From Fratercula arctica (Eukaryota; Chordata; Aves; Charadriiformes; Alcidae), in contig CANTUZ010000003.1 of the NCBI GenBank assembly GCA_947846985.1, forward strand, positions 123,264,626-123,328,625: 64,000 nucleotides of DNA, written 5' to 3'. A program made the position numbers and the translations under genes. Each line of letters opens with the position of its first letter. Position 1 is the first letter of the stretch. This document shows positions 1 to 10,930 of this stretch, in pieces. A model generated the notes under the pieces. The model did no database searches. It worked only from the letters and a program-made list of their open reading frames with translations, and was not told where the DNA came from.

Positions 1-390
1 AAACGCACGGGCGGGGGGGGGACACACACACATGCACCGGGCAAGCCGGGGGGCGGGGCATGTGCCGGGAGGGAGAGGAGGGGGGACATGCACCGGGCAC
101 AGGCCCCGTTGGGCGGGACATACATGGGAAGGAGGGGGGAGAGACTTGGAACGGGGGTGTGTGCATGCACCGGGCAGGCCGGGGGCGTGGCACCGGGCAG
201 GGGGAGCTGTGCATGCAAAGGGCGGGGGGGGCGGGGGGGACGGGGGCAGACACCGAGTAGGGGTGTGCATATACCGGGCAGGCCCGGGGGGGGACACGAC
301 ATGGACCGGGGGAGCCTGCAGCGGGCAGGACTCGGGGGAGAGGGTGCACTCACCGGAGGACGACAGAGACCGGGGGGGAACCGGGGGAGA
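1..390. repeat. Degenerate G-rich tandem repeats
   Basis: Irregular repetition of units containing CACCGGGCAGG and GGGGGACATGCACCGGGCA, separated by G runs of 5-10. Low-complexity GC-rich DNA at the edge of the first CpG island; the open frames across it have no coding character. Confidence 0.6.
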
Positions 391-900
391 GGAGGGGGGA
401 GGGGGGGGGTCGCGCGGCGGGGGAGCAGGCCCGGCGCGGCTCGGCGCTTACCTCCGGCACGGCTCCCGCCTTCCCCCGCCCTCCTCCTCCCCCGCCGCAG
501 CTTGTTTTGAAATCCCCGTCCCCGCCGCGGCCGGCTCACGTACGCGGCGGCCCCAAGCTGGAGCCCCGCCGGGTGGGGCGGGGAGGAGCCGGGGCCGGGG
601 GAGGCGCGGCCCAGCCGGGCGGGAACCACCGCTCCCGCGCGCGCGTTTTTTTTTTTTTAATCATTATTATTTTTTTTTTTTTTTTGCTTTCCGCCGCCAC
701 GCTTTTTTTTCCCCCGGGAAGGCAGAGAGGAAGGAAGGGAAGGAGGCCGTGCGGGGGGACACCCGGCGTCGCCACCCCGGTACTCACAGCGTCCGTGGAG
801 CCCCGCTCCGCGCCTCGCCGCCAGCCGGGTTAAAGCTCCCGGGGCCGGGCTGGTGTAAACAACCTCCCCACATGCTCGGCCCCTTCCTGCGCATTGGCTC
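354..900 (-). other. Candidate alternative first exon(s) of a leftward gene
   Basis: On the minus strand three donors match the consensus: CT|GTGAGT (GT at 787-786), GGAG|GTAAGC (451-450) and CCG|GTGAGT (353-352). They sit in a CpG island with no open frame that looks coding, as expected for noncoding first exons with alternative donors. The next exon would be left of the window. The transcription start (about 800-900) is a guess. Confidence 0.35.
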
Positions 901-1060
901 CGCGGCTCCCTTTAAATGCACGCCCCCGCCGACCGACCGGCCCCGGCCCCGCCGCTGCCGCTCCCGCCGCCCCGGCCCGGGGGATGCCGGTGCTCCCCGC
1001 CCGCCCACCGCGGGGGGAAGGCAGGCAGGAGGATGGGCGCATCCGGTCCGGCGCTCCCCT
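390..1060. promoter_or_regulatory. CpG island 1, probable promoter
   Basis: Dense CpG with many GC boxes (GGGCGG/CCGCCC) and an ATTGG box at 893-897 (CCAAT on the minus strand), close to a TATA-like TTTAAA at 910-915. Three strong splice donors on the minus strand lie inside or beside it, so leftward transcription is the best-supported direction. Rightward or bidirectional firing is possible. Confidence 0.55.
645..685. repeat. Poly-T / (ATT)n tract
   Basis: Twelve T, then AATCATTATTATT, then about 15 T, inside the CpG island. Confidence 0.85.
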
Positions 1061-1106
1061 CCGAGCCTTTCGGTTTGCCTTCAACCCCACCGCTAATTTC
1101 TCGGCT

Positions 1107-1800
1107 TAAAAAAAAAAAAATAAATCAAAAGTGTATTTTTATCACTAACTAATATACACGATGCAGTCGGGATTTTACTACCCAAGGTAAATTGTTGGGA
1201 CAGGAAGGGGCTATCATCCACTCAGTGTATAAAAAACCTGCCTTGTCTGTCTAAGGGCTCTAGTTAATTTCTCAACAACATACATATACATATTTTTTTG
1301 TCCAGTAAAAATAAGGTACCTTCTCCAAAGCACCCAAACAGGAGCCAAAATCTTCCACTTCCAGCAATTCTCCTAAATTGCCTCCTCAGACTTGGGATTT
1401 CTAAGTCACCTCCATACCTGCTAAAATGAAAAGCGAGTTATTACCTATGCAGATGAGGGCAGGTGTCTATGAAATCCCTCGCTCCGCGATCTCACGCACC
1501 TCAGGGTCAGGAGGCAGCTTTGCTCCCTGCAGACGTGCTGCTGCTACAGGCCAGCCAAGCCATTGCAAAGCATCCGGGACAGGGGCCGGGACAGCACTAC
1601 ACACCCCATCAGCCTTGGCAGAGGCCTCCCAGGGTCTCCACTCATCCGGGTCTTAGAGAGTGGAGCGGGGCTGGCCACGGACAGGACCCCTGTGGTCAGC
1701 GGGCGCTGGCTGCTCTGGGGGAAGGAGCTGGTGGGTGGTTCCTCAGCTCTGTTCCTCAGAGGGAGGCGATGCCAGTCACCTTCCCCTGGCCTCACAAGCA
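1107..1800. other. Non-coding spacer
   Basis: An A-rich run at 1107-1121, then ordinary AT-balanced sequence rising to GC-rich. No repeat family or coding signal recognised. Confidence 0.5.
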
Positions 1801-1802
1801 GA

Positions 1803-2745
1803 CATGGCTGCCCCTCATCTCCCCATGGCCACCCCTAACCCCGCATGGCCACCCCTCATCTCCCGCTATGGCAGCTCCTGACGCTCCCATGGCCATTGCA
1901 CCTCACTACTCACGGCCATCCCTCGTCTCCCGCCATGGCAGCCCCTTACACCCCTGTGGCCATCATACCTCACCCGGCTTGCCCACCCCTCATCTCCCAC
2001 CATTGGCTGCCCCTCATATCCCCATGTCCACCACTCAGGGCTGCCCCTCATCTCCCCATGGCCACCCCTCATCATCTCCACTCATGGCTGCCCGTCAACA
2101 TCCCATGGCTGCCCCTCATCTCCCCCTGTGATCTCCACTCATGGCTGCCCCTCATCTCCCCCCACAGTGGCTCCTTATACCCCATGGCCATCACGTCTCA
2201 CCCCTCATGGCCACCCCTCACATCTCATGGCCATGCCTCGCTCCCTGTGGCTGCCTGTCATCTCCCCTTACAATCTCCCCTCACGGCCACCCCTTGCATC
2301 CCATGGCCACCCTTCATCTCCCCTTATAATCTCCCCTCATGGCTGCCCCTCACCTCCCCTCAGGATTTCCTCTCATGGAAATCCCATGCCCCTCACATCC
2401 CATGGCTGCCCCTCATCTCTCCTCCTCATCTCCTCTCACGGCTGCCCCTCATATCCCATGGCCATCCCTCAGCTCCCCTCACCATCTCCCCTCATGGCCA
2501 TCCCTCATGATTTCCTCTCATGGCTGCCCCTCACTCCCCATGGCCGCCCTTCATCTCCTCTCATGATGACCCCTTATGGCCGCCTCTCTCATCCTATGGC
2601 CGCCCTTCATCTCCCCTCATCGTCTCCCGTTATGGTCGCCTCTCACATCCCATGATCGCCCCTCAGGATCTTCCCTCACGGCTGCCATTGCCATTGCCGC
2701 CCCCCCTCTCCCCCCATGGCTGCCCCTCATCTTCCCCTCATGAAG
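1803..2745. repeat. Minisatellite, ~20-bp CATGGCYGCCCCTCATCTCC units
   Basis: Roughly 45 degenerate units built from CATGGCTGCCCCTCATCTCC, CATGGCCACCCCTCATCTCC and TCATCTCCCCT spacers. Pyrimidine-rich on the plus strand, with irregular unit length. All long frames here (Pro/His/Ser-rich) come from the repeat. Confidence 0.9.
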
Positions 2746-2749
2746 TCCC

Positions 2750-3300
2750 CCCACGGCCGCCGCTCCCTCCCCATGCCCGCCCCTCCCTCTCCCCCTCCCG
2801 CTGCCGTCCCTGACGCCCCCCCCGCCCGCCCGGCGCTGGCGGGAACGGCGCGTGCCCTCCCCGCCCCCCCGCCCGCCCTGACTACGTGCAGTTCCCCACG
2901 TGGCGGCCGCGCGCGCCCCCCGGCCAGGGAACAGCCCGCCCGGCACGTTCGCGCCCCCGTCCGCGAGCTGGGGGAAGGCGGGAGGGGCTGGGGGGGGGGT
3001 GGGGGGGGTGGAGGCGCCGCGAATCGGCGGGCGGCAGGCCAGCCGGAAGGGACCAATGACGGGAGGCGGCGCCGCCCGGCGGCCAATAGGGAGACGGGCC
3101 GCGGGGAAGGCCCCGCCCCCCGGCGCCTCTAGCGGCGCTGCGGCCGAGCGCGGCGCCAGCTCGGAGCGGCCGCGGCTGTTGGGCGGGCAGCGGCCCCTGC
3201 CTTCCCCCGTCCCTCGTCACCCGTCCCGTGGGGAGCGGTGCGAAGGAGCTGGCCCCTTTCCCAGCAGCCGGAGGGGGTTGTGACTCGGCGCTGGCGACCG
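2750..3300. promoter_or_regulatory. CpG island 2, probable TATA-less promoter
   Basis: Very CpG-dense. It holds an E-box-like CCACGTGG (2895-2902), two CCAAT motifs (3053-3057 and 3082-3086, both in plus orientation about 30 bp apart), GC boxes and the CCCCGCCCC block just downstream. The plus-oriented CCAAT pair suggests rightward initiation around 3110-3160. No coding exon follows that I can support. Confidence 0.5.
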
Positions 3301-4050
3301 GTCACTCAGGCCAGCGCCTCAGCTAGGGGGGTGGGGGTTGAGGCCTCGCTTGGGCCTTGTCCAGCGCCGGGGAGTGTCTCCCGTGAGGGAGACAGCGCTT
3401 GGACCGGCGTCCCTGAGGAGCAGTGAGGGCCCGGCCTGCCTTTCCCTCCGCGGTAGAGGGGTGGGAGCTCCCTCTGAGGGAAGGGGGGAGTGCTGCCTTC
3501 AGTCACGGCGTGGCCACGGCCCGGGTGTGGCATCGGCCGCTGCTTAGAAGGGGGCAGAGGGGAATAAAGGCAGGGGCTCAACCTCAGGTTGGTGTGTGGC
3601 GACCGCAGTTTGTTTTATTTTATTAAAAGGGGGAAAAGTTCGGTTAAAATTCAGGGAGAACGAGCTTGTGTTTTCACTTTGTTGCTTTCAGTGGAGGAAG
3701 CAAAGAGGTGGTGAGCGCCAGGCGCTTGTCTGTGTGGCAAGTGAGCCCTGTGCTGCCTGGGGCCCTGTCCTGCCCAGGCTGGGTACTCAGCCCAGGCGTG
3801 CAGTGTGGCAGCAGCATCACGCACAGATGTTTCCTGCTTCCAGAGACATTTTGGCCCAGTGTTGTAAAAAATAGTTTACAGTCCATTAAAAAAAGAAACC
3901 ATAAATGCGTAAGAGTGAATAAGTAATGGCACCAATCAATTGTATATCCTAAATCTTCCAAAATCCTTCCAAGATCATGCAAAACCCTCACCTTAGGACG
4001 TTATTTGAGCTCTCACAGCTTTACTGATTGTCATTGCTACTAATTCTGCA
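3300..4050. other. Spacer downstream of CpG island 2
   Basis: GC-rich to about 3600, then ordinary. It contains one exon-like element at 3692-3738 (see findings) and otherwise nothing recognisable. Confidence 0.4.
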
Positions 4051-4216
4051 GGTTGCCCAGAGAGGTGGTGGCTGCCCCATCCCTGGAAACATTCCAGGCC
4101 AGGTTGGATGGGGCTCTGAGCAACCTGCTGTAGTTGAAGATGTCCCTGCTCATGGCAGGGGGTTGGACTAGATGGCCTTCAAAGGTCCCTTCCCACTCAA
4201 ACGGTTCTGAGATTCT
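4051..4216 (+). mobile_element. CR1 LINE, 3'-end fragment
   Basis: Begins in the last codons of CR1 ORF2 (GTTGCCCAGAGAGGTGGTGG, then CCATCCCTGGAAAC) and runs through the 3' UTR to GGTCCCTTCCCACTCAAACG and a decayed tail (GAGATTCT). 5'-truncated, as most CR1 copies are. Confidence 0.92.
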
Positions 4217-4699
4217 ACCTTTACTGTCAGAGCTTGGGACTGACGTTAGGTTAAATCTTAGCTGAAAGTAAGCTAAATGGGCTAAATCTGAGGAGAGTAT
4301 GTACTAGTGGTGCCTGTATACAGTCCAGATTTAGAGGCTTGGTATAGCTGTAGTATTATATAGAGTGTTTAATAATATGGTGAAAACTGTGTGTGCGGTG
4401 CAGTGCTTAAATATTCCAGATACTTACCCAGTCCTGGGCAGTTAATTCCTTTGTACACCAATAAAATGTAATGTGATTGATACCGGTGCGTAAAGTTCAT
4501 GGATACCTTGGTGTGACTGACCCCCAAATGAGAAGGTCCATGGCTGGATTTGGAGTTGATGCCCTGTGGCATCTCTGCTAAGAGCGTGGTAGCACTGACA
4601 ATGAGCGCGTGTGTCACAGGACCGGCCTTTGAAATCTTGCACTGAGATAATTTCACAGAGGGTAGAAAGCTTTTCTGTGGTTAATAGTCCACTTTTAAT

Positions 4700-5720
4700 C
4701 TGGAGAGCATCCGCCTATCATGTTTAATAGCACTAATGCACCTCTAATCCATTAATTTCTTTAGTCCCTTTTTTGAACCCTTTTAATTCGCTTGGTCTCC
4801 GCCACATCCTGCACCACAGCTTCACCAGGGGCTGACGCATTACGTGAAAAACTTTCTTGCTTTTGTTTGCCTGGGAATTTCTTCTGTGTCTCCAGCTTTT
4901 GTCTGAGGTTTTACTGCCTAATTATTCCTTCGTTGTCCTTGCAGTATTCGTGACTCGGGAACTCTATCATGCACTCCCTTCCCTGCCCCTCCAGTCACGT
5001 CCCTCACAGACTTCTGGTCTTCCCTATGCCAAAGCTGACTTCTCCCTCTGATTAACCATGATAACCCTTCGCTGTAACTATAGTAGTTTTACATATGCTT
5101 TTGGAGATGGGGTGGCTGGATTGGCATCAGTCATCAAAATGTGGTATTTTATACACCAGCATAATGATGTTTACTGTTTTGGTTTCTATTTCTTTTCTAG
5201 CAGCTGCCAACATTTGATTTGACTATTGCTGAGTGTTAAGCTGATCTTCTCAGACAACTATCAACAATCACCCCCAAATTTCTTTATTCCTGCGAGGTAA
5301 TAGCTGATTGAGAGGCCACAACTATATACATATGATTAGCGTAATTTTTCCAAGATGTGTTTCTCTCTGACATCAAATCACATCTGCCATTGTATCCCCT
5401 CATTGCACTGTGCTGTGAGATCGTTCCCTGGTTTCAGGGACGGCTGTTCGGGATAATTTTGCCTGTAAATATTGTCACCTCACTACTCACTCCCTGGTCA
5501 GATTTTGTAATGATGTGTTGAACAACAGATCGCCCGGCCCAGATCCATGAGGGATTCCATCTGTTAGCCTCTTGCCTTGGGGAATGGACATGAAACTATT
5601 TATTCCTACCCTTGGGTTTCTCAAAATTTTTAAACCGGTTATCTACAACAGAGTTTTCCTTTCCTATCCCACGAAACCTTGACTTTTATAGGGGATCTTG
5701 GTGAATCTCCATGAACCCAT
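4700..5720 (-). mobile_element. Ancient, diverged CR1/L3-like LINE
   Basis: The plus strand resembles the complement of old amniote CR1 elements: a segment like CCACAGCTTcACcAGG...GTGAAAAACTTTCTTGCTTTTGTTTG, then TTTTATACACCAGCATAATG, ACATCTGCCATTGTATC, GTCACCTCACTACTCACTCC, and ATTTATTCCTACCCTTG. Recognised from recalled reptile/bird CR1 sequence; substitutions and indels are numerous and the two halves may be separate insertions. Confidence 0.55.
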
Positions 5721-8700
5721 AAGTGAAAAATCCCAACTAAAAACATTTAGTGATGGTTTAGCCTGCTTTATGTAAGTAGAACTAAGGTATACTTATTTCT
5801 GGTGGTTATTTTTGTTACTCTTTGTAGTGTTCCCAATATTGCTATGTATGCAATGTGAGCAACACACACAATTTTTTAATTAATTGTGCAACATTTTAAA
5901 ATGGGGGAAAAAACACAATGGAAAAAAATGCCATACATAAAAAACCCCATGTCCACAGGATGACCATTACTCACCGCTTCAATTTCGATTAATATTAAGT
6001 GTTAGTTCGAGTCCAACAACGCTGAGCAGTTGAATAATCTGGCTTAGTTTTACGCACCCACTGCTCTGCCCGACATTTTGCTTTGGCCTCTGTCCCTCGA
6101 CCTCAAGAGATTATTCATTTCTGAATACACAAGCTCAGGATAAACTGCTTAACTGACTTTTTGAATCTATTAATATTCATTTTGTTTTGATAGGAGATGA
6201 ATCGGAGCCAAGCCACCCATACCAAATTAACCAAATAAGCTGGAGGGTTTTTTTACCGGATTTTCCTGCATTCATTGCTGTTACAAAAGGACCGACACGT
6301 ACTGTGATCTGAGCAACTCCAGACTGGGAAAATCCAGGTCTCAGTCTTAAAGTTGCTAGTACTTGCAGTCTTTGGAACGCAATGCTATTAAAATCTGCAG
6401 CTCATGGGATCAAAACATTTGAGGAAGAAATGTGGGGAGCGAAGGAGGAAATTAAGTCAATTTTTATTGACTATGCAGTTGAAGAAAAGCATGAAAATAT
6501 CCTAAAAAGCATCCTCTGTGAGTTTGGCTGCTGCCCTTTGGGTTTCCTGAGACACAGAAGCTTGTCTTCCTGACGGCTGCAGTTGTGCTGACTTACGCAA
6601 GTCAATGGACCCGTCATTGCTCATCGCCCTTCTTCCCAAATCGAGTGTCAGCAGCTGAGACCAGCAGAAGAAGAGCTAAAAGCCCTCCCAGACTCAAGGC
6701 ACAGGCACTCATTGAAGTCGCGTCCTCTTGGGGCCATCTGGTTGTGAATCTGGACTTGTCCCCTGGTTTCTGGAGTGTTTCATCCCACAGGACCTCAGAG
6801 CTTGTTGGCACTCTTAGGTTGGCCATTGGAAGTGAGGAGCCTCTGCAGTGGGACACGGTGTCCAGCTAAATCGGAGGCCACATCATCTAAAATTATTGCC
6901 TTCAACCCCTTGTTCTCATGTAATGCCTGAACACCTGCTGTATTGGTGCACATGCATAGAATGCCTAAAATCCTGGCCTTAACAAAAGACAACTGGATTT
7001 GGGAGAGTTTCCCTTATTTTTCCTTATTTTGACCTCAATAGCAACAACAGTATTGGTGAATTCAGCAACACCTTGAGAACTACTGACAAAGTCTGGCCAC
7101 ATCCGCGCTACTGAAGTCTCTGAGCTTCAGGAGAAGAGTTCCTTTATGCCAGCTCCTTCCAGGAAATTATCCACAGCCCGTGCTAACTCCTGGGAGTTAC
7201 TTGGAGGCATACAAGTTGACTCACCGCAAAATTATGCTGAGGACTGTGCTATCAGTGTGAGCGATTCCATCGATTTGAACTTAATCATGTCTCAATGTGA
7301 CTTCTTGCTTGCTTCCCATGCTGCAAGCGATTAATTACCTTCTTGAAGCGAGACTTGCAAAACCACTTCTCATGGGGTGGGATTGCTTTTGTGGCGACCG
7401 TGTGGAGCGGTTCATCTCCCCGTGGACACTTCTGGCGAGCCGAGAACTGCGAGAGGAAGCCGTGGCCGAGCATCATCTCCTGCAAGCAGCCAATTGCCGG
7501 GATTCAGGGCACCTGCCGTGCTCATCTCTGTTTTTGCAGAATATTTCTTCTAATGTATAGGAAAAGCTTGAACAGGGCCCTTGGGAGGAGATGAAGTTCC
7601 TGCACGCTGTAGTGAGCAGGAGGTCAGTGGGCTGGAGCGTGTGCCTCAGCGCAGGCTCTGTTTGGGAGCAGATTATGTGACCTTCCCAGGCTCGATGCTC
7701 AGGACCAGCTGGAGTGGGAAAAGCCTCCCAGATTTACAAGCAGCTACGAAGCCTCATCTGATCCAGAGCTGCCGCTGTAAACACTGTGTGGTCAGGGGCT
7801 GGTCTGGGGAGAAGGGAAGTAGGTGTCTGCAAAGAATAATTCACGTGCTTATTGTTTTTAAATGAAATAATCCTGGCTTTTTTTCTTTTCTTTTTTTTAA
7901 CGAGCCATTCCAGTTACTGACACGAAAGCTGATGGTCTGATCCTAACACCCTTTTAATGCAATTTTGCCAATTCTCCCATGCGGAAGCGTGCCGGACACC
8001 GAGCAGGACATTGGGAGGTGCTCGAAAAGATTATCCGCAAAGCCACATATGGCGAAGCAAAACGTGACGTCGGGAGAGCTTTCAGTAACGTGGTTATTTG
8101 CAGTGTCTCGCACAAGCAGGGGGACCCAGGAAAGCTCCACAGAGGCGGTGGGGTTCATCACGTCACCATCCATGGAGGAAGCTCTGAGCTACGCACGTCC
8201 TGCGGCTCCCGACTGCTGCTGTATCGTTTCCAAGTTGCAAGGAAGATGGTTATACGCAGCCGTGATTCCTGGTTATGCAATTCAGCCGTTTGCAATTTGG
8301 CTTCCTCCCAAATGCCCCTCTGGGCTCTTTTCCACATCATAAACAAAACAGCCTGCAACATTTCATGCAAAAGGCAGAAACCGGTGTCCTGGACGCTCGC
8401 TCTGTCCTGTGCTTCTGCTTTGCGTTTGTAGGGAATACTTTTCAGCGGAGCTGTCTTCAGATGAAACAAACTGCAAGGAGTAAGCACGTTTTAAAAAGAA
8501 AGTGTGCACTTTTTTGTGGGGGGAGGTAGTTTCAAAATTAAAAAGGGCGTTCAGCTCCTTGTCCATATATAGTGCAAGAAGGGGCTCCCCGGCTGTTTAT
8601 CCTTCGTGGCGTGTCTGCGAGCAGCCTTCAACGGCAGCCTGGCTGCGCTTGGGATTTCCAATTGTAATACAAAAAAGGAAGCAGGAAAGAACAATGTAAA

Positions 8701-10454
8701 CATCGGTAACGAAGCCTGTCCTCGTGGCGGGCTCGGAACAGCGCTGCTGGTGCCCCAGGCCTGCGCCTCTTCTCCCCCTGTTTTTCGGAGGGGGCCGTGG
8801 AAGGAGGAGAGGCAGGCGCTGGCAGAGGTTTGCAGAGCCCTTGGCCGGGTTGCAAATCTCCCAATTGCCTCCGCTGCCTCTCGCTTGCTTCCAGCTGTTG
8901 GCCCTCCGTCCCTACTTGATGCAACAAGCACTTAGGGAGGGGAAAAAGCGGGGGAAATGATCTTTTTTTGCATGATGCATCACCATTACCTGAAAAATCA
9001 GTGTCAGGGTGCTTTTTTCAGTCACAGTGTAACTAAGCCCCACAGAGTCACCCTACTCACATGTTAAAAAAATTGCTTTTTCTAATGCAAGTGGGAAAAT
9101 GTTTGGAAATGTGATGCGAGTGCTCCCAGATAGTCTGAAAAAAACAGTGTTTGATGGGCACCACATGGGCCACGTAAAAGCAAAACCCCCAAACCAGCAC
9201 TTGCTGTGGCAAAGGGGCTCTTCTCTTGCAGGTCACCGATCAAGCCCCATCGTCAAAAGCTCATTTGGGGAGCAATCACCTTAAAATCATCCAGGGAACC
9301 CTGGGCTCCCCCTTCTCTTTCCGTCCAGTTTTCTGTAACCAAATAATTATTTTCTGATATGATAACGGGACCATGCCTGGTTATACTTCATCTGCCAGGC
9401 GCCGCGTATCGTCTGTGCCTGCACCCTGTGTTTGTGTGCCTGCACCGCCATGGCACCTCCTTGTTCCCCAAATTACAAGCGGACGACATATTTAGTGTAT
9501 TTTATCCCAAATCTGTTGTGTGTGACCCGGGGAACTCACCCAGCCAAACCTGGGCAGAGCTCCTCGCTCCCTCGCTGGCAGGCGTGCGGCAGCCAGCGCC
9601 GGCTCGTCTCAACAAGCTGCCGGTGGAGCTGGGAAGGGGGAAGGGAGTAAAGCCGCTTGGCTCCCAGCTCCCACTCCAGCGGCTGCTGGGACACCCACGG
9701 GGAAGTGGAGCCCACTCTTGCATTAAAGAGCTCATCCCAAAATCTGCATTTCCAAATCGCAATGTAAGCGCCCCAGCCATGTTTCTCCGGAGGAAATGGT
9801 GCTTTTAGCTGCTCGCCGCAGCTCCTGGCTTTCGTGGAAATGTTCAAACACAGCAATAGCCAGCTTTTTTGGAGAGCATACGCCTCATAAGGGTGTTTAG
9901 GAAACAAGCGGGTGCGTTAAAGACCTCACAGTCCCTCTCCTGCTCTTGCCAGGGAAGAGGTTTGCTCAGTGCCGGAGTCGCAGGGACTTCTGCGGGAGAC
10001 AAGCCGGCTGCAGGAGCAGACCCGCGGACTCCAGCCTCCCCTCCTTTTCACTGACTGAGCGAGGAGAAGCCAAGAGGGGAAGAGATGCTGACGAGGTTTC
10101 CTTTTCTGCTCTTTGCTGCCTTCTACTTTTTTTTTTTTTTAAACTCTGGCCTGTTTGCTTTTTTTTTTCTGCCTCTTTCCTTTGGCTTGTTCATTTTTAA
10201 CTCTTTGCTTTCCCTCCCAGCACTGCCCTTGCCTTGCAGCCCACAGGGTTTCAGCAATCTCCAGGTCTGTACAAAGTATCAGGTCAAGTGCACTGGGCAC
10301 AGGCTCTGTCTTGCATCTGAGCTTGGTTTATTTTGGAAGCTGAGTGGATCCAAGCTGGTGAGATACGGAGCTCCTAGGAAAAAAGCCAGGGCACTCCCGC
10401 TAAGGAGCCTGGCTCTTCACCATGGGGCAGGCCACTGGGGAGCTTCACTGCATC
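5721..10454. other. Intergenic/intronic, no gene seen
   Basis: No frame with coding character longer than chance. Contains a CRE-like TGACGTCG near 8065, pyrimidine runs near 7880 and 10120-10170, and an exon-like open stretch at 6382-6520 ending before a GTGAGT. No recent repeat was recognised. Confidence 0.4.
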
Positions 10455-10930
10455 TCAGTGGGGAAAAATCATCTTTGAAGAATGTGATGAAGATGATAAG
10501 AGGTGTGGAGGAACTCCTCTCCAAGAAAAAGCTGTTATCAGCTGTGATATAAGGGGGAAACGATGATCCGCACAGACTATGTTGCTGGTGAGGAGGAAGG
10601 AGACCAAGGAGGAGTGTGACAGAGGTCTATAAGATGGTGAGTGGCTCAGAGACAGTAAATTTTTCTTTACTAGGTGGGATAATGAGTGAAACGGGTTTGC
10701 AAAACCACGTGGAGCCTTTCATCTCAGTCCCCTATGGAGCTGCGGGACTCCTTGCTGCAGGATGCTCCGGGTACTAAAGGTTCTCATGGCTCCAGAAACT
10801 CATGGGAGAGATAGTTGTAAGAAAAGTCCACCAAGGGCTCTTAAATACAAAGATGTCACTTGTGGCTCACAAAGTTACCAACCTGCAGGTTGCTGAAGGC
10901 TTCAAGACCCTTCATGTGGGATGTCAGCAA
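10455..10930 (+). mobile_element. Ancient CR1 (L3-like) ORF2 3' part
   Basis: Translation of 10470-10540 gives MKMIRGVEELLSKKKL, matching the CR1 RT C-terminal pattern KMIRGLEHLSYEERL. It is followed by GAGGTCTATAAGATGGTGAGTGG, CTCCTTGCTGCAGGATG and CCACCAAGGGCTCTTAAATACAAAGATG, all hallmarks of old CR1 3' regions. Heavily mutated. Confidence 0.68.

Noticed and set aside
2707..3283. Ala/Arg/Gly-rich ORFs across CpG island 2
   Set aside because: Compositional artefact of a CpG island; mutually overlapping on both strands.
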